From contig CALBMC010000055.1 of assembly GCA_937895685.1 (NCBI GenBank), positions 1-5,217 on the forward strand: a DNA stretch of 5,217 nucleotides, read 5' to 3'. Shown piece after piece: positions 1 to 2,982 of the stretch (the stretch's first letter is position 1; each line of letters begins with the position of its first letter). Under the pieces are notes generated by a model. It ran no database searches, was not told where the DNA came from, and worked only from the letters and a program-made list of their open reading frames with translations. The translations under genes were made by a program, and so were the position numbers. Origin of the DNA: an uncultured bacterium (lineage in GTDB: Bacteria > Patescibacteriota > Minisyncoccia > Phycocordibacterales > UBA9973).

Positions 1-50
1 TACGAGATACATTGGCGTGACTGGAGTTCAGACGTGTGCTCTTCCGATCT
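1..50 (+). other. Illumina indexed sequencing adapter (artefact at contig end)
   Basis: The first 50 bases are the 3' portion of an Illumina P7/TruSeq-type indexed adapter. TACGAGAT (1-8) is the end of the P7 flow-cell sequence. ACATTGGC (9-16) occupies the index position; its reverse complement begins GCCAAT, the TruSeq index 6 core. GTGACTGGAGTTCAGACG starts at 17, and the stretch ends with the invariant GCTCTTCCGATCT at 38-50. Genomic sequence starts at 51. The stretch must not be translated or used for homology. It is open in the frame of the following gene and would add about 16 false residues to it. Confidence 0.98.
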
Positions 51-51
51 A

Positions 52-198
52 GGTGCTACGCTAACACTTGTAAACTCAAATTGGGATGGAGTAAGTAATT
101 TATTTACAACTATGTTGGGTTACATGATGGGAGAGAGGTTCTCGGAGAGGCAATATCTCGGAATCGCCTTGATCACTTTGGGTTTATTTCTGATATGA
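52..198 (+). CDS. C-terminal fragment of a small multi-pass membrane protein, EamA/DMT transporter-like (5' end missing)
   Basis: This frame runs directly out of the adapter junction for 48 codons to TGA at 196-198, so only the C-terminus of a gene is present. It reads GATLTLVNSNWDGVSN..., then LGYMMGERFSERQYLGIALI, and ends TLGLFLI. A hydrophobic segment, a short polar turn of the type GE-R-hydrophobic-S-x-RQ, and a final Gly-rich hydrophobic helix ending at the stop is the layout of the last helical hairpin of EamA/drug-metabolite-type transporters. In those, GE-x-l-t-x-x-q-x-x-G-x-x-l-I-x-x-G is typical. Family assignment rests on this 20-25 residue pattern only, so substrate and direction of transport are unknown. 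By hand count this piece is about 40% GC and uses codons such as TCG, GCC and ATC that are rarer in the big downstream frame. It converges on the next gene with 10 bases between stop codons. It could instead be another small viral membrane protein. Confidence 0.6.
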   Translation, partial: GATLTLVNSNWDGVSNLFTTMLGYMMGERFSERQYLGIALITLGLFLI

Positions 199-207
199 AC
201 ATGATTT

Positions 208-213
208 TTTATT
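208..213 (-). promoter_or_regulatory. Polyadenylation signal AATAAA overlapping the stop codon of the zipper protein gene
   Basis: Read on the minus strand, the last Glu codon and stop of the 209-736 gene are GAA TAA, followed by more A, so AATAAA is formed by the stop codon itself. The same arrangement is seen at the end of the 828-1292 gene. Function as a cleavage/polyadenylation signal is inferred from the motif and position only. Confidence 0.5.
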
Positions 214-736
214 CGATAATATGTGGGTTTTTTTGGGGTGGGCATTTATAATCCCGTAATGTTTTTATCTCTTTTCGTAGATTGCTATTTTCTTCTTCCA
301 AGTCAGCTACTTTATCAGTAAGCCAGCTGTTATGTTGTCTTTCTTCAGCCAGTGAATCTCTCAATTCTCCGACTTCAGTGGGGATATGCATTTCTGAGTA
401 AAGACGATTGAGTGTATCTTCATAACCAGGGCAATACTCCATGAAAGCGTTTAAGAGTCCTTGTGCTCTCTCTCTATCTTCATCCATATACACAGCAACC
501 AATGAGATGTAGACAGCTTGTGCAGTTGATATTCCCATACCAGGTCTAATAAGTAATATCCTATCACTAAGGTTACAGTAAGGTACTTCAGTTCTCGCGG
601 TTTTCATCACTTCACAAATATAGTTTTTTATGGAGGTTCTGTGTTGACGTTCATTGTGGTATACTTGCCAGAGGTTTTTTTCATCACATTGACATTCTCT
701 GACTGGGAGTGTTGGTACTTCTTCTTGGGCGACCAT
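209..736 (-). CDS. Hypothetical 175-residue protein with C-terminal leucine zipper
   Basis: I do not recognise a family. The start at 736 has purine at -3 and G at +4, a good eukaryotic context. Residues 1-50 are polar and contain Cys15, Cys17 and Cys41, with Cys54 just after. Residues 55-85 contain the most hydrophobic part (DRILLIRPGMGISTAQAVYI, then SLVAVYM), probably a buried helix rather than a membrane span. Residues 86-120 look like a second helical segment. Residues 125-160 form a coiled coil: L125 and L129, then a clean heptad core L139, V143, L146, N150, L153, I157, L160. Asn at a central a position between Leu d positions is the pattern of parallel dimeric zippers such as GCN4. No basic DNA-contact region precedes the zipper, so it is not a bZIP factor; homodimerisation or partner docking is the likely use. 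The tail (161-175) is short and polar. It is transcribed divergently from the 828-1292 gene. Confidence 0.8.
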   Translation of the reverse strand: MVAQEEVPTLPVRECQCDEKNLWQVYHNERQHRTSIKNYICEVMKTARTEVPYCNLSDRILLIRPGMGISTAQAVYISLVAVYMDEDRERAQGLLNAFMEYCPGYEDTLNRLYSEMHIPTEVGELRDSLAEERQHNSWLTDKVADLEEENSNLRKEIKTLRDYKCPPQKNPHIIE

Positions 737-747
737 TGTTGCCGAGG

Positions 748-815
748 AAAGAAAAAAACAATAATGAAAAAAAAAGAGTACATAAATTCGTTTTTATGTC
801 CTCGTTTTTTTCTTT
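748..815. repeat. Inverted repeat, perfect 12-bp low-complexity arms
   Basis: AAAGAAAAAAAC at 748-759 is the exact reverse complement of 804-815. The arms are A/T tracts marked by a single G and a single C, so low complexity reduces the weight of the match. The exact position of both interrupting bases makes it more than a plain homopolymer pair. Confidence 0.4.
780..799. repeat. Short inverted repeat, 7-bp arms
   Basis: ACATAAA at 780-786 and TTTATGT at 793-799 are perfect complements separated by six bases (TTCGTT). The repeat sits near the centre of the divergent spacer, so the same AT-rich element is presented to both genes. It could be a dyad binding site or a bidirectional core promoter element. 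Chance is not excluded in such AT-rich DNA. Confidence 0.4.
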
Positions 816-826
816 TTTTTTTTTTT
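813..826 (+). repeat. T14 homopolymer immediately upstream of a start codon
   Basis: Fourteen T residues end one base before the ATG at 828. Homopolymers of this length are prone to polymerase slippage and to length error in sequencing, which matters here because it decides whether an upstream ATG at 764 is in frame with the following gene. Confidence 0.9.
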
Positions 827-827
827 C

Positions 828-1292
828 ATGACGGATACGTTAATACATATACATGCAAGCACAACAAACCCACCAACCATTTTACCTTCAAACTCTGACT
901 GGTTTAAATCAAACGCCGACTATTGGGTGGGAGAAACCTTACAAAGTGAAGGACAGAACAAAAAAATCAGATTTTGCTGGACTAAAAAAGAGGAAAGAGA
1001 GAATCGCCAGCTGTATAATTCTATAAAACACCAAGTCTTCATGATGACCCTAGCACCACTCCCATTCAAATCCAATAGCTTTGATTATAGTGGTTTTGTT
1101 GTTATTTCTGATCAAGAGCAAATATACAAACCATATTATATTATTCTAAGTAATGAAGAGGATGCGGATCTACTGGAAGAAGAATTAGATCATTATGATA
1201 CTCAGATTGAAGGGGATTCTAATGGGATTTATATCGATTTAAATGATCTCAACAAACACACAACATGGTATGATGATCGTGTTTTATTTTAA
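828..1292 (+). CDS. Hypothetical 154-residue acidic protein
   Basis: I do not recognise a family. The protein starts MTDTLIHIHASTTNPPTILP, a polar low-complexity N-terminus. A basic, charged stretch follows (about residues 42-62, including RFCWTKKEERENRQLYNSIK). Next are strand-like hydrophobic runs (about 68-80 and 85-106, including DYSGFVVISD and YKPYYIILS), and then a strongly acidic C-terminal half with EEDADLLEEELDHYDTQ and later DSNGIYIDLNDLN. It looks like a small soluble alpha/beta protein with an acidic tail; no signal peptide or membrane segment is present from this start. The start codon is weak: it has T at -3 and follows a T14 tract. The frame is open upstream to a stop at 783-785 without another ATG, so 828 is the first in-frame Met. 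The stop overlaps AATAAA. It diverges from the zipper protein gene and converges on the capsid gene. Confidence 0.75.
   Translation: MTDTLIHIHASTTNPPTILPSNSDWFKSNADYWVGETLQSEGQNKKIRFCWTKKEERENRQLYNSIKHQVFMMTLAPLPFKSNSFDYSGFVVISDQEQIYKPYYIILSNEEDADLLEEELDHYDTQIEGDSNGIYIDLNDLNKHTTWYDDRVLF
1283..1288 (-). promoter_or_regulatory. Candidate polyadenylation signal for the capsid gene transcript
   Basis: TTTATT on the plus strand reads AATAAA on the minus strand, about 75 bases beyond the capsid stop at 1363. It lies inside the last codons of the convergent 828-1292 gene, so the two transcripts would overlap at their 3' ends. In AT-rich DNA such a hexamer can occur by chance. Confidence 0.35.
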
Positions 1293-1296
1293 TAAA
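1291..1296 (+). promoter_or_regulatory. Polyadenylation signal AATAAA overlapping the stop codon of the 154-residue gene
   Basis: The TAA stop at 1290-1292 runs directly into AATAAA at 1291-1296 and then an A9 tract (1294-1302). This matches the arrangement at the end of the 209-736 gene. Function is inferred from motif and position. Confidence 0.5.
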
Positions 1297-1362
1297 AAAA
1301 AACGTTATTAATCATGAAAAAAAAACACACAGGAAACTCGTGACAATCAGTAGATCAAGTGT
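1293..1362. other. Convergent intergenic spacer with paired A9 tracts
   Basis: This 70-bp spacer separates two stop codons facing each other. It contains two A9 tracts (1294-1302 and 1317-1325) flanking CGTTATTAATCATG, and then a mixed-composition stretch. No hairpin terminator and no open frame of note is seen. AATCATG plus A9 (1310-1325) matches 760-775 at 15 of 16 bases. Confidence 0.6.
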
Positions 1363-2592
1363 TTAGAGGTTGAATGCACGTTGGAACTCACCAGCTTGAT
1401 GATTTAACCAATTATGTTGGAAGAAGACAAAACTGATCGCATAATCTACTGGTAAAGCAGATGTAAAATTGATTGTAAAAGTAAAATCATTCATATTAGA
1501 AGCATTCAATGATCCCAGATTTTGATTTTTAATATCTGCTACTTCTGTCACAGAGAGGAATCCAAGGGGTTTTCGGAACTTTGAGATCTTATGTCTCTTT
1601 TGCCATTGTTCTTGAAGTTCTCCTCTATTCACTTGGATCTTTTGAATTTCAAGTTCTCCATCTTTAAGTGTATAATCTGAGATGAGATTGAGATCAGCAG
1701 CTGTAATTTCAAAGGGTTTTCTAGCATAAGGAGTAATCAAATCAGAGTTCTTTTGGAAAAGGAAATAGATGTTAGAGAATGGTGCAGTAAATCCAGTGAA
1801 TTTATGAGTAAATTCAGTAGAACCAGCAGGGATTTTAACAGCATCTTGAGATTTAGTTTCCTCAATTAAGAAGGTTTGTCCACGTGCACCAAAAGTGGGA
1901 ACACTGGCTTGATCACGATCTTCACCAGTAAAGTTAATTACATCATAGATAAAAGTGAGTTGATCAAGAGTGGCAGTAGCACCAAGAGTATAATCTGTTT
2001 GAATAATATTTTCTTTATCTTGGAATTCAATATCAAGAGAAAGATGTTGAGCAAGTGCAGTGATCACAGGAGTATGACAAGGCAATTGATCCCAAAACAA
2101 TTTCAAAGGGATTCTCACGTACTGAGCGGATGCTGCAAGTGTATTTCTTTCCGCTGCAGTGAGATTTCCTTTCACCATAGAATCAAAGATTTCTTGATTA
2201 TTGACATTGTAGTCTCGGATATGTTTAGTAAAGTAATGGTTGGGTTTTAAGATCATAAGATTATTTTGAGTATAATTCAATCGGATGTTCTTAATGGCTG
2301 CATATCCAATAAAATCACAGAGTCTAGCATAAGTACCTACACCCGCACCCACAACAGCAGATATTTTCATTTGAAGATAAACATCTTCTAAGAGAACACC
2401 GTCTTTTGGATATTGATAAGAATACGTTGTACCAAATCCAACATTGTTTTGGAAGTCTTTTCTAAATCTGGCACGTACTTTATCAGAAAGGATAGCCCAT
2501 GGACGTCTGATAAAGAAAGAGTTATTGAACCCTACAGTAAAAAGTGAGGTATCTGCTGCACCCGTATTGATTCTCAAAAGTTGGCGATTCAT
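1363..2592 (-). CDS. Major capsid protein, double jelly-roll (NCLDV-type) fold
   Basis: This 409-residue protein would form the trimeric capsomer of an icosahedral virion. NCLDV-type landmarks appear in the right order. Residues 60-80 have the strand YPKDGVLLEDVYLQMKIS, equivalent to the usual dG-DL-x-x-x-yLq-v-lP. Residues 88-106 have YARLCDFIGYAAIKNIRL, matching the usual Y-x-x-W-v-x-x-iG-h-a-lI-x-x-v-x-l. Residues 160-190 have RIPLKLFWDQLPCHTPVITA followed by LAQHLSLDIEF, matching the iPL-x-F-w-x-x-x-P-x-x-x-lPliaLqyh-x-v-x-i-x-ieF turn that closes barrel one. Residues 359-368 have LGSLNASNMN, and 391-409 have a HN-x-L-x-x-x-x-G-x-x-x-x-aF ending, as in the usual sG-x-x-NfSRiDn and YNvL-x-x-x-x-G-x-x-x-x-aFsN. 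Barrel one is about 50-220 and barrel two about 235-409. It is on the short side for NCLDV (commonly about 450-500), which suggests reduced loops. The start follows an A14 leader and has A at -3. Exact viral family is not clear. Confidence 0.85.
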   Translation of the reverse strand: MNRQLLRINTGAADTSLFTVGFNNSFFIRRPWAILSDKVRARFRKDFQNNVGFGTTYSYQYPKDGVLLEDVYLQMKISAVVGAGVGTYARLCDFIGYAAIKNIRLNYTQNNLMILKPNHYFTKHIRDYNVNNQEIFDSMVKGNLTAAERNTLAASAQYVRIPLKLFWDQLPCHTPVITALAQHLSLDIEFQDKENIIQTDYTLGATATLDQLTFIYDVINFTGEDRDQASVPTFGARGQTFLIEETKSQDAVKIPAGSTEFTHKFTGFTAPFSNIYFLFQKNSDLITPYARKPFEITAADLNLISDYTLKDGELEIQKIQVNRGELQEQWQKRHKISKFRKPLGFLSVTEVADIKNQNLGSLNASNMNDFTFTINFTSALPVDYAISFVFFQHNWLNHQAGEFQRAFNL

Positions 2593-2645
2593 TTTTTTTT
2601 TTTTTTATAATATAAAAGTTTGTTTGTTTTAGATTTTTTTTTTCT
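2593..2645 (-). promoter_or_regulatory. Capsid gene promoter: TATA-like box and A14 leader
   Basis: On the minus strand the 53-bp gap between the 78-codon frame and the capsid start reads as an A10 tract (2643-2634), an AAAC-rich stretch, CTTTTATATTAT (2618-2607), and then fourteen A directly before ATG. The TATA-like element ends about 15 bases from the start codon, so any transcript made from it would have a very short, nearly pure poly(A) leader. Late genes of poxviruses also carry 5' poly(A) leaders, but those are added by polymerase slippage; here the tract is encoded. Confidence 0.5.
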
Positions 2646-2882
2646 CTAATAAGGAGGTTCAACAATGAATGGATTCTTTCGATTCCTAAGGTTTGAAGGA
2701 GGTAATTTCTCATAAATCAATTCTTTTTGCCATGGTGTTTTTCTTAGTAATGTATTTGTGATTCTTCCATTATCATCAATGAATGATTTATGTTCACATG
2801 CAATGACTTTAAGAATTTGGTTGTGTACTGGTGTACTTTGTGGTTTCTCATTGGCTAATTGTTTGTCTTCAATATATTGCAT
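2646..2882 (-). CDS. Hypothetical small basic protein, 78 residues
   Basis: I do not recognise this frame. It encodes a polar, lysine- and proline-containing protein: MQYIEDKQLANEKPQSTPVH at the start, LRKTPWQKELIYEKLPPSNL in the second half, ending RNRKNPFIVEPPY. It has one Cys and no hydrophobic segment, so it is probably soluble or partly disordered. The ATG has G at -3. The frame is open for 13 further codons upstream to a TAA at 2922-2924 (reading RLHLGTLGSSQSE), so a non-AUG start or a longer product cannot be excluded. It lies immediately upstream of the capsid gene on the same strand and opposite the large 2983 gene, between two genes I think structural. A minor virion or regulatory protein would fit, but this is only context. 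Charged composition and clean placement favour it over the Cys/Leu-rich plus-strand frame across the same bases. Confidence 0.5.
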   Translation of the reverse strand: MQYIEDKQLANEKPQSTPVHNQILKVIACEHKSFIDDNGRITNTLLRKTPWQKELIYEKLPPSNLRNRKNPFIVEPPY

Positions 2883-2982
2883 TTCTGATTGGCTAGAACC
2901 AAGTGTTCCAAGATGTAGTCTTTATATTCTATATATTTTAGAAATTAAAAAAATTGATTATTATTTTTAAAAAACCACCACA
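2883..2982. promoter_or_regulatory. Divergent promoter region upstream of the large plus-strand gene and the 78-codon frame
   Basis: A 100-bp AT-rich spacer separates start codons facing away from each other. TTTATATT (2921-2928) and TATATAT (2930-2936) are good TATA-box candidates about 47-62 bases before the plus-strand ATG. They read as TATATA and AATATAAA toward the minus-strand frame. TTTATATT also occurs in the capsid promoter (2616-2609, minus). The sequence just before the plus ATG (ACCACCACA) gives A at -3 and G at +4, a strong eukaryotic start context. The promoter role is inferred. Confidence 0.5.

Larger units (their letters stand above)
737..827. promoter_or_regulatory. Divergent A/T-tract promoter region between the 175- and 154-residue genes
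   Basis: The 91-bp spacer must carry the 5' signals of both flanking genes. It holds an A9 tract (767-775), a T7 tract (805-811) and a T14 tract (813-826) that ends one base before the plus-strand ATG. Two inverted repeats lie here: ACATAAA (780-786) with TTTATGT (793-799), and AAAGAAAAAAAC (748-759) with its exact complement at 804-815. CGAGG occurs at 743-747 and, inverted, at 800-804. No canonical TATA box is seen; ACATAAA in either orientation is the nearest candidate. The promoter role is inferred from gene orientation. Confidence 0.5.

Noticed and set aside
1..51. Upstream extension of the membrane-protein frame through the first 50 bases
   Set aside because: The frame is open, but the bases are sequencing adapter, so the residues are artefactual.
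209..736. bZIP transcription factor
   Set aside because: The zipper heptads are excellent, but the residues before them (105-138) are acidic or neutral, with no Asn/Arg-rich basic region.
641..898. 85-codon plus-strand frame with F-rich stretch
   Set aside because: It overlaps the start of the zipper gene, crosses the poly-T tract and has homopolymer-driven composition. Only its part from 764 is considered, as a possible slippage leader.
1293..1362. Hairpin terminator between convergent genes
   Set aside because: No GC-rich stem is visible; only A tracts and AATAAA motifs are present, which suit polyadenylation better.
1876..2250. 124-codon plus-strand frame
   Set aside because: It lies wholly antisense within the capsid gene and has Ser/Ile/Cys-rich shadow composition.
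2444..2713. Plus-strand frame 2444-2632 and minus-strand frame 2522-2713 over the capsid 5' end
   Set aside because: Both read through the A/T homopolymers of the capsid promoter and overlap the capsid start in another frame; neither looks like protein.
2758..2970. 70-codon plus-strand frame opposite the 78-residue frame
   Set aside because: Cys/Leu/Ile-rich composition, covers the TATA-like promoter of the large gene, and is less protein-like than the minus-strand frame.
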